Shown piece after piece: positions 24,783 to 36,700 of a stretch of DNA of 64,000 bases; the first letter of the stretch is position 1; every line of letters begins with the position of its first letter. Source of the DNA: Schistocerca nitens. Lineage: Eukaryota > Arthropoda > Insecta > Orthoptera > Acrididae. The DNA is taken from positions 289,381,205 to 289,445,204 of the forward strand of contig NC_064616.1 of the NCBI RefSeq assembly GCF_023898315.1, in the 5' to 3' direction. Position numbers and translations under genes: made by a program. The notes below the pieces were generated by a model. It saw only the letters and a list, made by a program, of their open reading frames with translations. It searched no databases and had not been told where the DNA came from.

Positions 24783-27700
24783 TTGGAGAGAGTTAATTGT
24801 TATTCTAAATTACTTCCACAGGCAGCACGCATTATGTATCCCTTCAACCAGCTGCGGAAGAAAGGTATTCCGTTTCAGTGGTCAGCGACCAGTGAGCAGG
24901 CCTTCACATGGTTGACATGCTTGGTACATTCTGCACCCTGCCTTACCCCCTATTACCTGTCATGCCCCCTTGTTTTGGCTGCGGACACTTCTCCCTATGT
25001 CATTGGTGCTCTTCTGACACACCGTAATGATGGTATGGAGCAACCAATCGCCTATGCATCCAAAATTCTGACATTTGCCCAACGCAGTTACTCCCAAATC
25101 GAGAAAGAGGCATTGGCGATCATCTTTGATGTGAAGAAATTCCATGTGCACCTCTAGGACCTGGTTTAACCTCACTACAGACAATAAACCATTAGTAGCA
25201 CTGTTTGTGCCTCACTCTTGTCTTCTAGAGTGGATGGCCTAAAGGCTCCAGTGTTGGGCTCTTTTCCTTAGCTCCTACAATTACACCATCAAGTACAAGC
25301 CTACTGCACAACATGCAAACATGGATGCCGTCTCGCATTTACCCTCAGGACCAGACATGGCATTTGACCAACTGGAGATCTCCTGTTTTCCCATCGTGTG
25401 AGAACAACACACCTGGGATGAGTTCCCCATTATGCCACTCACACTGCAACAGACACGTGCCACGACCCTATCTTGCGGCATGTCATACACTATGTACTCC
25501 ATGGGTGGTTCACGTATTTTTCAAATTCAGCTGATCCTGATCCTGAGCTCTGGGCCTGGGCTCATCTCTTCCCATTGTTTTTACGTCAACTCCCATGTGC
25601 TCGTGCTGTGTACAGAGGTTGGTACCCACCGTGTTCTCATCCGGATTACCTTAGCCACTCATGTCTTGGAACTCCTCCATTGTGGGCATTGGGGTATGTC
25701 ACGGATGAAAGGCCTTACCAGGAGACATGTCTACTGGCCAGGATTGAACAAGGATGTGGAGGCTATGGTCTACTGCTGTTCTGCATGTGCTCACCATCAG
25801 GCTGCTCCACCTCAGTCCTTGGTCCCCTGGCCTGCTCCCTGCCACCCTTGGGATCACATTCAACTTGACTTTGCTGGCCCCTTCCTTGGCTCTTTGTGGC
25901 TCATTGTCGTGGACACTTATTCAAACCACCCCTATGTGGTCAGCATGGTGCCCACAGCCACAGCTGCCAAACTCAATGCTCTTCTGCCAATTCTTGCCAG
26001 TGAAGGGCTTCCCCGCACCATTCTAGCTGACGATAGTCCCCCAGTTCACAGCTATGGCCTTTGAACAGCTCTGCACCGCCAGTGGCACCAAACACCTGTG
26101 AAGCCCTCCACTTCACCATTCCTCCAATGGCAAAGCAGGGTGGATAATGTTCACATTTAAGCAAGAAACAATCTTGGGTATTAATAACTGCTTCAGCTGT
26201 ATTTAGTCCTTTATTATTGGATCACTACCAGTTTCATGGCACTAAAAGCCACATTTTCAAGTGAACATATGACTAAAACATTAGAGCGGAAAAGCTCAGA
26301 ACCTTTTTAGCCAACACTCGTTGTCCGTCAGAACAAAACGCTGCTAAAAAGCGGTATTTCATAGAATAAAACAGTCACATTCCAATATAGCGGATGAGTC
26401 TGCTTCTCTGATCTGTACAGAACCGTGTGCGGGGATGTGTCCACGTGCTCTGTCTTCTCCGGTCTATACAGAACCACGTACGGGGGATGTGACTGTGTGC
26501 CCTATCTTCTCCGATCCATACGGAACTGCGTACAGGAGACGCAGCAGCATCCCTTTTACGCAATTCTGTATAGATCAGAGAAGCAGACCCATCCACTCTA
26601 TTGGACTCCGGTTGTTTTATTCTATGAAATACCACCTTTTAGCAGTGTTTTGTTCTGATGGACAACAAATGTTGGATAAAAAGATTCTGAGCTTTTCTGC
26701 TCTGATGTTTTAGTCATATGTTCACCCGAAGATGTGGCTCTTAGTGCCACAAAACCGGTAGTGATCCAATAATAAAGGACTAAATACAGCAGAAGTGGTT
26801 ATTAATACCTAATATGACTACTCATAGCTGTGGTGCCCCACCTACCAGGTTGTCTGCATTAGCAAGAAATGTAGAGCACTTAGAGGTCCACCCCTGTCCA
26901 TGACCGCAGCCTAGCAGAACTCCTCCATGGTTGATAGCCACGTACCCTCCTCCATCTCCTGGCTCCCCAACCCAAGGAACCCCAGACCTGACATGCTGGA
27001 CAGTACTTTCCAGGTCCAGCTGTTTGGGCATGTTCCTATGGCCCAAAACCCTCATGGATGCCAACTACAGTAGTGGTCACTCATGGGCGGCACCTTGTGA
27101 TGGTTGATACACTGAGAGGTTTGGAGCATCAGTGCGTGAACCAGCTTCATCCACACCTCCAGCCTACACCTTCAGCAGTGGATCATTTTGAGTTGGAGTC
27201 CCCACCCTCACACATCCCTCCACCTCACAAGTACCATTTGCACTCCAGGACACCATCAGCAGCTCCTGTGGGTATGGGTGTGGAGGTCGAGACATTACCA
27301 CAGCCTCTGTATGCTCTGTGGTCAACCCCCACACTGCCATTCCCCTGCACAGTGCTCAAAGTCCCAAGTTCCTTCTACCAGTTGGATTCCTCCAGTGACA
27401 GGACACCATTTGTTCACCTTCCAAAATCTCTTCCATGGCACTTCAGGCCCTATGTGCTCATTTTGGGTTGGGGGTGGGAGGAGGAATCTGATATCCAAGT
27501 CTGATGATTGTGACAGCCCGCAGAAGACATGGACGAAGACAACATCTGCTAGGTGGCCCTCCTATAATTTGTGAACACTGCTATCTCTGTCGCAGTGCTA
27601 TGCATGGGCTGTGCCCTCTGCACCAGCCTATCAGCGCTCACGGTGGTCCTATAAAGCCAGCAGTGCAGGAGCTTAGACTGCAGTCATGTTCCAACAGTGC

Positions 27701-30700
27701 TCATGATTGAAACTTCCTGGCAGATTAAAACTGTGTGCCGGACCGAGACTCGAACTCGGGACCTGTCTTTCGCAGGCAAGTGCTCTACCAACTGAGCTAC
27801 CCAAGCACAACTCACGCCCCGTCCTCACAGCTTTACTTCTGCCAGTACCTCGTCTCCTACTTTCCAAACTTTACAGAAGCTCTCCTGCGAACCTTGCAGA
27901 ACTAGCACTCCTGAAAGAAAGAATATTGCAGACACATGGCTTAGCCACAGCCTGGGGGATGTTTCCAGAATGAGTCTTGGTCCGTCACACAATTTTAATC
28001 TGCCAGGAAGTTTCATATCAGCACACACTCCACTGCAGAGTGGAAATCTCATCCAGCACTCATGATTGTTTATCTATTCATCGTTGTTCTGGTCACTGAT
28101 AGTTGGTAGTCTTGGTATCCAATTTGGTTTTGTTCTGTGGTCTTGGTATTTTGCCGTGTGGTCTGTGTTGTCAGTCATTCCTGTTGTACTGGAATCATCG
28201 CATTGCACTGGTGATTCCCTGTTGATGCCATCGGCCACTGCGCTCCGGTCTCTCTCGATTATGGTTACTAGATTGATATTTATTCCATGATAGTCATATG
28301 AAGAAACAGCATAATGGTATACAAAAGTCCCAGTGGTAACCTTACAAAGAGGTTCCAGACTGAGGAATAGGGGTAGCCAGTTGTCCAACATGGCAGCAGT
28401 GCAAGGCAAATGGAAGATAGCCATTAGCCCATTCAGACTAAAGCTCACAGCTTAAGATTAAATGCTGAGTTTTCTTACATTTTTGATAAGGATAGAAGCT
28501 GAAGAAATGAATTAAAATTTGTAACAAGGTCGGGATTTAAACTGGGGTCTCCAGCTTGCAAAGCACATGTGCTATCCACTACAACAGCCTAACATTGTGG
28601 CTTACTGAGCTACATAGATTACCCTAGTCCAGTGCCCTCCGTATCACAATTTTCAACTCATTTCTCAGCGCTTTCAGACTGAGTAACAAGGAGAGAGAGG
28701 ATGAAGAATGAAAGAGTACGGAAGTGGTGAGAAAGGAACCCATGCAGAACAGGGTAGAAACATCAAGCCGAGATGGTATGGGCCTTAAAGAGATTGGAAA
28801 ATAACAGGATTTGCAAGAAGATACATGAAATAGAGATGCAAAGGAAATGTCGAAGAGAAAGACCAAGGAATAGACAGCTGAAAGGTGTGGAGGAGTGTGC
28901 TGAAAAAAGGGGGCAAGGATTGGACCAGAGTGAAAATAGAAATGTGATAAGAAAACAGGACTAGGTGGTGAGGTTTTTGTTCCAAACAGACCCAGCCTGA
29001 GGCTGGAAACTGTTCAAGATGATGAGATGGAGGTGATGATGAAATGGATGTGACAATTGCACTTCCGGGATCTGTGAAAGATGACTTGCTGTTAAAGAAT
29101 GTTACATTGAACACCAGTGGTCCACTCACCTTCTACAGCCTAATAAATCAGCAGTGACTGAACACTGTATTTCCACTGGCCATTCCATGGATTACGGTAA
29201 AGTCAAGATACTGGCAACAGCGTATTTCTACTGGGATTCAGTGGTGAAGAAAGCTGTGGAAATAAAATTAGCAGACAACCTGCTCAACTGAGACGTGGAT
29301 TTATATCTTGGCAAATCATGAAAATCCTTCATTTCATGTCTGCCCTCTCAAAGGAAATATTCTAAATCATGCCATCCATTATTACCAACAACACACACTG
29401 TGAGTTCGCTGATTCTTGGCTTGCTTTGTTTTAGTTATAAATGCAGCAAGTTTAATTTATGACTGACACTCTTGTTACCAACAGTGGTACCTCTGACAAA
29501 TGTGCATGTACTCCACTGTGTGTAAAATGTTTAAAAACTTGCAAGTAACTCACCTTGAGATTGGCTGAAAGGTTTTCAGCCAAAGTATCCAAACACAAAT
29601 TAAAAATTTCATGGATGCATCCCCCAAAAAATGGACTATGATAAGTTTTCTTGTTTGTTGCTGGCATCTTTCCTTTGGCAAGACTCAAAACCAAGATAGT
29701 GATGCTCTTGTTGTCAGCAGCACTAGAAGTATCCAGCAGTGGTGCAAGGTGGGGTGGGGGGTGGGGAGGTGCTCATCAGAATGCTCTGTTAGAAAAGACA
29801 TAATGTTGTTGACCTGGCACTACAAATGTAATTTGTACTTGTTTATCTGTATCAGCACGGGAGCACATGTATCCCATTGGATACCACAACTGTATAAAAT
29901 GAAAATTTCAGAGCAGGATTTTATGTACTATAGAAGCAAGACTAATTACATAGGCTACACATCCAGTTGTCTGTGTGGTCTGTTCAGTTTTCCTTGAGAC
30001 TTGATATTTTTTTAACTTTTACTGTCATAGCAAGCATTCTTTTAGGAGGCTCAAGGATACATCTCAACCTTTCATGCATATCAGTGTTTTTATTCAAGCA
30101 TAATCTTAATCACTTGTATGAAATGTGTAACTTCCAAACTGCTAGATAAGTGTATTATAACAGGTACTTCGTGTGTAGTTTGAACTGAGAGAACCTCATT
30201 GAAATATTTTTGGGTTTCCAATAATGTAAACTTGATTTATGACACATGAAAAATACTAATTATAATGAATGGATTTTCTTTGAAATTTGACAGTATATGG
30301 TGCATATGACTAATAATATGGTAACTGTGATAATAATTTCATCTACTTCCATGTATTTTGATGAGTGTGATTCTGCAATTTCTTTTATTGTGTGAGATTT
30401 CAGTTGAATTGACTTCCTTAATTCAATTTCTTTTATTGTGTGAGATTTCTGTTGAATTGACTTCCATAATTGCATGTCATGTTCTAGAGTAAATATAGTT
30501 GGTACTCAGGATTTGGAAGCTCCTCTTGATGAAAACCACCCATTGTTCAAGGAGAAACCATGTCTTGTGTTGGCAGACCACAATGTAGTTGTTGAAGGGC
30601 TTGACCAGATGAAAGTACTTACAAAGTCAGTGGAAACTGAGGATGGTCTGCCATCTATTGTGGAAAACTTAACACCAAAAGAAAATTCAGAACTGAATGA

Positions 30701-33700
30701 TAAATTGGTCAAAAGGTAAGACAAGGTCTTTTTCTTTTTTTGCTAAATATTGGTGGTCAGATAATGCTGGATACTATTAATTTTTCATTGCTTGATTAGA
30801 CTTGCTTATATAAAAAGTATTTGTTCATGATTATATGTGCTGATCTGCTTCTTTAAATAATCTTCCTTTAAAATATTATTGGTTAGGTATGCATTAATTT
30901 TTAAGCAATATCTTGATCTGTCACTAGTGAGTAATGCAGTGTTACAAAAAGATGAGATAAACATCAAGCTTCATGGCTTTTATATCGATGTCTTATTAAG
31001 TACAGCAGTGTAGGCCTGCAAGTATTAGTACAATAATACCTGTGAGAACTGGAGCATCCAAGAAGAATGGTTCTAAAGAACCAAATTTTGTTGGAATTGT
31101 AAAACAGCAGTTAGTAAGGTTGCAGAAAGATACTGTGCATACCACCATCACTCTCTCTTACGTGATTGGATAAGTTACAGTTAATCCAAACTCATTCAAT
31201 GAGATGTCAAAGAAAGTGGAAATATGAAAGCAACTGCCAGTACACTCTGGCAACAGCAAAAGGCGCAATATCAGTATATCAGTGAGCTCTTGCTGCACAG
31301 ATTCCCAGGTCCCAGATAATGAGATTGTCGTAGCATGGCATTTTGGGTCATACAGGAAATACACACCTGTATGGGTGAGCCCAGTTGATAGAAGAATGTC
31401 ATACTCAGTGATTGTGAGCATATATCGCCATACTATGAACCAAATGATGAAATAGCTGCTATCTACTCTGCACAGTTTTTAGAATTTAGACATATATCCA
31501 CAGTTTTGGAGTACTGCAACAAATGTATACCCACCTGTGTTGTTTTCTTGAGACCATAGTATGGAAGAATGCTGAAGAAATTGTGGGTAGAGCAACTAAC
31601 TAATAAGGAGGAACTGAATGAAACAGGAGAATGAGCAGCTTGACTAAAAAGAAGGGCTCAGGTGGTGGGAAACATCCTGGGGCATCCAGGAATCATCTGT
31701 TTGGTAATTGAGGGAAGTGTGAGGTGCAGAAATTTTAGAGGGATACCAAGACATGAGTACAATAAGCGTGTTCAAATGGATGTACATTGCAGTACATTTC
31801 AAAATTGCCCTGCATCCACTGAAAGTTTTCCCACCAGAGCTCCCCCCCCTCCCCCCACCCCCAAAACCAATCCATATTTACAAGTACGAAATGAAGAAGA
31901 AATTGTAAGACCAGTTAAAAGTCTTAAAAAATTGAAGTGTCAGGTTTAGATGGAATTGTGGTGGACCTCTTAAAGCCAACTTGTCCAAAAATTATAAAAG
32001 AAATTATGTTAGTCATGCAAAAGATTTGGTGAACTGAGAAAATTCCTGATTACTGAAAAGCTCCCATTACATAAAAAGGGAGAAGGAACTGTGTTAATAC
32101 CTCCTCAGATGACACCGCCTTGTTGAAGGCACCTTCTGTACCGAGTGGGGAAGCTTGTGGTCCCTGCGGAAGCAGGGGGGTTATGCTGGCAGTAACATTG
32201 CTATTGGTAAGGTCACCCAAGCCGGATTGGCTCCAACTGAGGAGACAGACAAAGTGTGTTCCACAATCTTATGGTTGGAGGGGCTCAACAGACTAGGTCA
32301 TCAAATCCCCCACTTGGGAAGCTAACCCTGAAGTGAAAGCCTGATCCTCCAGGTTGAAGGTTAAGTGCAATGTACCTCATAAAAAGCCTATCAATGTGAA
32401 TATTTAACAAGGAACGCCAGACTGCTGTTACAAAGACAAATTTCACCAAGGAAGGAGAATATGGACATACCTGTGTGTAAAGTTGGAACTTGGAACATGC
32501 ATACACTGCTGCAGGTAGTACCTGAGAACAGTATTGCTGAAGAGATGTTGAGGTGCTGACGTATAAAATCGGATTTCTTGAACTCCAGGAAGTCAGCTGG
32601 AAGGATAGGAGTGACATACATAAATAGAAATTACCCAGGGAAAGATGAAAGATGAGGCGAGTACGGAATTAAGTTTATAGCCTCCAAAGACATTTGTAGA
32701 TCTGTTAGAACTTTCACTCCACATAATGAAATACGAGGGCAGTTCAATAAGTAATGCAACACATTTTTTTTCTCGGCCAATTATGGTTGAAAAAACCGGA
32801 AATTTCTTGTGGAATATTTTCAAACATTCCCGCTTCGTCTCGTATAGTTTCATTGACTTCCGACAGGTGGCAGCGCTGTACGGAGCTGTTAAAATGGCGT
32901 CTGTAACGGATGTGCGTTGCAAACAACGGGCAGTGATCGAGTTTCTTTTGGCGGAAAACCAGGGCATCTCAGATATTCATAGGCACTTGCAGAATGTCTA
33001 CGGTGATCTGGCAGTGGACAAAAGCACGGTGAGTCGTTGGGCAAAGCGTGTGTCATCATCGCCGCAAGGTCAAGCAAGACTGTCTGATCTCCCGCGTGCG
33101 GGCCAGCCGTGCACAGCTGTGACTCCTGCAATGGCGGAGCGTGCGAACACACTCGTTCGAGATGATCGACGGATCACCATCAAACAACTCAGTGCTCAAC
33201 TTGACATCTCTGTTGGTAGTGCTGTCACAATTGTTCACCAGTTGGGATATTCAAAGGTTTGTTCCCGCTGGGTCCCTCGTTGTCTAACCGAACACCATAA
33301 AGAGCAAAGGAGAACCATCTGTGCGGAATTGCTTGCTCGTCATGTGGCTGAAGGTGACAATTTCTTGTCAAAGATTGTTACAGGCGATGAAACATGGGTT
33401 CATCACTTCGAACCTGAAACAAAACGGCAATCAATGGAGTGGCGCCACACCCACTCCCCTACCAAGAAAAAGTTTAAAGCCATACCCTCAGCCGGTAAAG
33501 TCATGGTTACAGTCTTCTGGGACGCTGAAGGGGTTATTCTGTTTGATGTCCTTCCCCATGGTCAAACGATCAACTCTGAAGTGTATTGTGCTACTCTTCA
33601 GAAATTGAAGAAACGACTTCAGCGTGTTCGTAGGCACAAAAATCAGAACGAACTTCTCCTTCTTCATGACAACGCAAGACCTCACACAAGTCTTCGCACC

Positions 33701-36700
33701 CGAGAGGAACTCACAAAACTTCAGTGGACTGTTCTTCCTCATGCACCCTACAGCCCCGATCTCGCACCGTCGGATTTCCATATGTTTGGCCCAATGAAGG
33801 ACGCAGTCCGTGGGATGCACTACGCGGATGATGAAGAAGTTATTGATGCAGTACGACGTTGGCTCCGACATCGACCAGTGGAATGGTACCGTGCAGGCAT
33901 ACAGGCCCTCATTTCAAGGTGGCGTAAGGCCGTAGCATTGAATGGAGATTACATTGAAAAATAGTGTTGTGTAGCTAAAAGATTGGGGAATAACCTGGTG
34001 TATTTCAATGCTGAATAAAACAACCCCTGTTTCAGAAAAAAAATGTGTTGCATTACTTATTGAACTGCCCTCGTAATATGTACTGTGCACATGAAAGGGA
34101 AAAATGTGACTTTTGTTAATGTGTATGTCCCAACTGAAGAATCAGCTGAAGATCAGGTAAAGGAGGTTCGTGATAAAATCCTTAGATACGACTGCAAAAT
34201 CGTCCTTGGTGACTATAATGCCATACTGGGCAAGGAAGAGTCTTTCAGAAGAGTGTTTGTAAAGGAAATTCTGCACAAAAAACTGATAATAACTGTATGA
34301 GGGTTGCCCAGCTTGCTGCTGCAAGCAAAGTAAAGGCAGTGCCCACCTGTTTCCCAAGGAAAAATATCTACAGAGGGCCTGGAAAATATGAGGAACAAAT
34401 TAAGCAAACCAAGTAGACCATTTATTGATGTCAAAGTGGTGGCCATCTTATGGGAAATGTGTACACTTTCCAAGGACTAGTTCCAAATCTGACCATTTTG
34501 TAGTAGGAGCCAAAATAAGGCAGAAATTTGCTGTGGCTGCCAAAGTAAATAGTACCAGAGTAAAGAAATGGAATATAGAACAACTGAAAGATAGGTCTAC
34601 TATTAAAAATGCTATCTTGACAAGAGGGAGACATAGAAATGAAGAGTGGTGTGACAATAAATGTGGACAGGCAATGGAACAGAAAAAGAAAGCAAAACTG
34701 AAATGCTTACAATGAAATACAATAGCACATCAAACATTATATAATGAAAAGAGAATAGAGGCAGCAATGGTCTATGGGAGGAAGGAAAGGGAAACCATAA
34801 ATAGACAAACAGGTAAGATGGAAGAGCACTATCAAAGAAATGAAAGCTTAAAATTTAATAAGAAAATTAAAGAAGCAACTTGAGAATATATACCAAAAGT
34901 AACAGCATGTAGGGGCAAAGAGAGAAATCTGCTGACAGATAAACAATGTCCTGAATAGAAGTAGAGATTACGTCAAGGGAATTTTGAAGGGAAATCTTAC
35001 CAGGAGTGAGCAGCTACTCTAGTACACTACAGATCCAGAGATAGAAGAGCCCACTATAAAGGAAGTACGGAAGATAGTACACTGTCTGAAACATTACAAA
35101 GCCTATTACAAAGCAGCAGAAACTGATGGAATAACTGCTGAACTGTTGAAAATTGGGGGAATAGAACTCCATTGTTACCCACAGACTTATTAAGTTAATA
35201 TGGAATGAGGAAAGAATCTTGGGAGAGAGGACCACAGGCATAATGCTGCCAACTCATAAGAAAGGAGACGAGACTTGTTCGAATTATCAAGGAATCAATG
35301 CTGCTAAATGTAACCAATAAATTTCTCTCTGTTACCTACAACAAGTTATCTCCATATGCAGAAGAGAGTCTGGGAGAATATCAGTGTGGCTTTCTGGCTA
35401 ACTGCTCAAGCTCAGATATTTGTGTTGAGGCAAATATGTGAAAAGACATATGAGTATAATATTGAGCTACATAACATCTTTGTAGACTTCAAGCAAGCCT
35501 CTTTGATATTCTTGACAGGGCAGAAATGCTGAATGATTTGTTACTGCATGGTAGATAATCTAAGTGTTTCACTTATTCATGGATCTTTATCTGGTTCCAA
35601 GGTTGTAGTGTGAGTGAATTGAGTAAATGGTTCAGCATCAGTAAATGAGTCAGGCTAGGGGATGCCCTCCTCACAATGCTTTTCAACCTGAAGCAGCTGC
35701 ACAAAAACTTAGAATATGTGGTTATATAGGCACAAGGTCATCTCAAATATGTTCACATGCTTACATGTAACAATTAGTAGTAGAAGAAGATTTTCACAAG
35801 AGAGAACAATATTTGAGCTGAAAGAAGCCACACAACTTAGAGGCCTTGCTGTCAATGACATTAAGATTAAGTAAATGAATTTCACCAGGAAGGAAAATAA
35901 TAACATAGATAAACTATCAGCAGCAGGCTTCAGTTTTGAACATGTGTAGAACTTTGACTACCTAGGAACTAATATTAATAGGACAAATTCCATGTCAGCT
36001 GAAATAAAATTGTGAATCCTAAGCGGCAATAAATGCTTCCACATGTTTAAGAAATTATTGACCTCCAGGTTATCAAGTAGACAGCTGAAACTAAAAATAT
36101 ATAAGACCATAATCAGGCGAGTTGTAACCTACGCACGTGAAACACAGACGCTAACAAGTACTGATGAGCAGCAGCTCAGAATATCTGAATGCATAGTTCT
36201 GTCCTGGATGTGGAGCAGTTCAGGTTAATAATGCTTTCTGAAGATCTAGAGCAAACACTGAGTTGGATTGCCTCATACAAAGAGCTGACATTGTAATATT
36301 AAAAAGTAGGAGAATAGCCTGCCTTGGACATGTCCTTAGGATGGATAGTGGAAGAATGATAAAAAGGTTTTTGAATGGGGGCCATGTGGAAGAATATATA
36401 AAATCTTTCAGACTCAGAGGATGGCAGAGAACAGCACTGGAGAGGGCAGAAAGGAGAAACTTGTTGAAGAGGCTGAGACCATGCAGGGTTGTAATGTCAT
36501 GAGAAGAAGAGAACAGGTGTTAGTAATTGTAGAGGGATTTTCCTTCTTTCTGTTACACTTAGATTTCTAGCACAGTGTCTCCTGGACCAAACACAACAAT
36601 AATTTGAATACTGAACTGGTGGATATCAAGCAGTTTTCAGATCAAATAGACCTTCCTCCAAAGAAATTATAATTTTCAATCTAATTCACATACTGTTGTG

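Larger units (their letters stand above)
22570..27260 (+). pseudogene. gypsy B gag-pol, degenerate
   Basis: Domains in order: Gln-rich gag N-terminus (22600-22690), capsid-like part with PPAFLPFND and WDTYWQQLKQHF (22770-22850), double zinc knuckle CPDCFVTHQHADC and CTHCGKDGHLQTVC (23460-23570), protease with DMGS in place of DTGS (23715-23730), RT with LQLCGDFKRTINAQ (24230) and NYLDD (24500, followed at once by a stop), RNase H with AADTSPYVIGALL (24980), the integrase zinc-binding H-x3-H…C-x2-C segment 'HCGHWGMSRMKGLTRRHVYW' (25680), core LDFAGPF (25865), and SNGKAG.. FKQ (26120). C-terminal integrase resumes after the foldback near 27060 ('VVVTHGRHLVMVD'). The active-site Glu of SNGEAE is lost. 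At least eight frame changes are present. Confidence 0.83.
22037..28272 (+). mobile_element. Ty3/gypsy LTR retrotransposon B with both LTRs and nested insertions
   Basis: LTRs at 22037-22535 and 27487-28272 share long collinear segments (for example 'CGCTCACGGTGGTCCTATAA' and GTTCCAACAGTGCTCAT). The element is flanked by the 5-bp duplication TTGAT (22032-22036 and 28273-28277). Its ends read TCT…AGA rather than TG…CA. The decayed primer-binding site at 22538 and the G-rich polypurine tract before 27487 are in place. It contains a 633-bp foldback element (26177-26809) in integrase and a 349-bp retroposon (27710-28058) in the 3' LTR. It lies sense to mRpL37. Confidence 0.85.
27487..28272 (+). 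repeat. 3' LTR of gypsy B (interrupted)
   Basis: Starts TCTGATATCC directly after the purine-rich tract GGGTTGGGGGTGGGAGGAGG and ends TTACTAGA. The 349-bp retroposon at 27710-28058 splits it. Without that insert and the duplicated target it is about 427 bp. Confidence 0.8.
32095..36540 (+). mobile_element. Old LINE (endonuclease + RT), split by mariner
   Basis: The 5' region starts near 32095 ('CTCAGATGACACCGCCTTGT'). An endonuclease start KVGTWNMHTLLQ (32472) and ELQEVSWKD (32580) is interrupted by the mariner at 32734-34073. It continues with 'MKGKNVTFVNVYVPTEES' (34094) and IVLGDYNAILG (34200). Far downstream are RT traces ETDGITAELLKIGG (35120), NIFVDFKQAS (35476) and the C-terminal region IYKTIIRRVVTYARETQTLT (36098) and RRIACLGHVLRMD (36310). 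The palm Asp is not visible in the expected place. Many stops indicate an old copy. Confidence 0.8.

Noticed and set aside
31158-31421. 87-codon minus-strand frame
   Set aside because: No motif or splice context; intronic.
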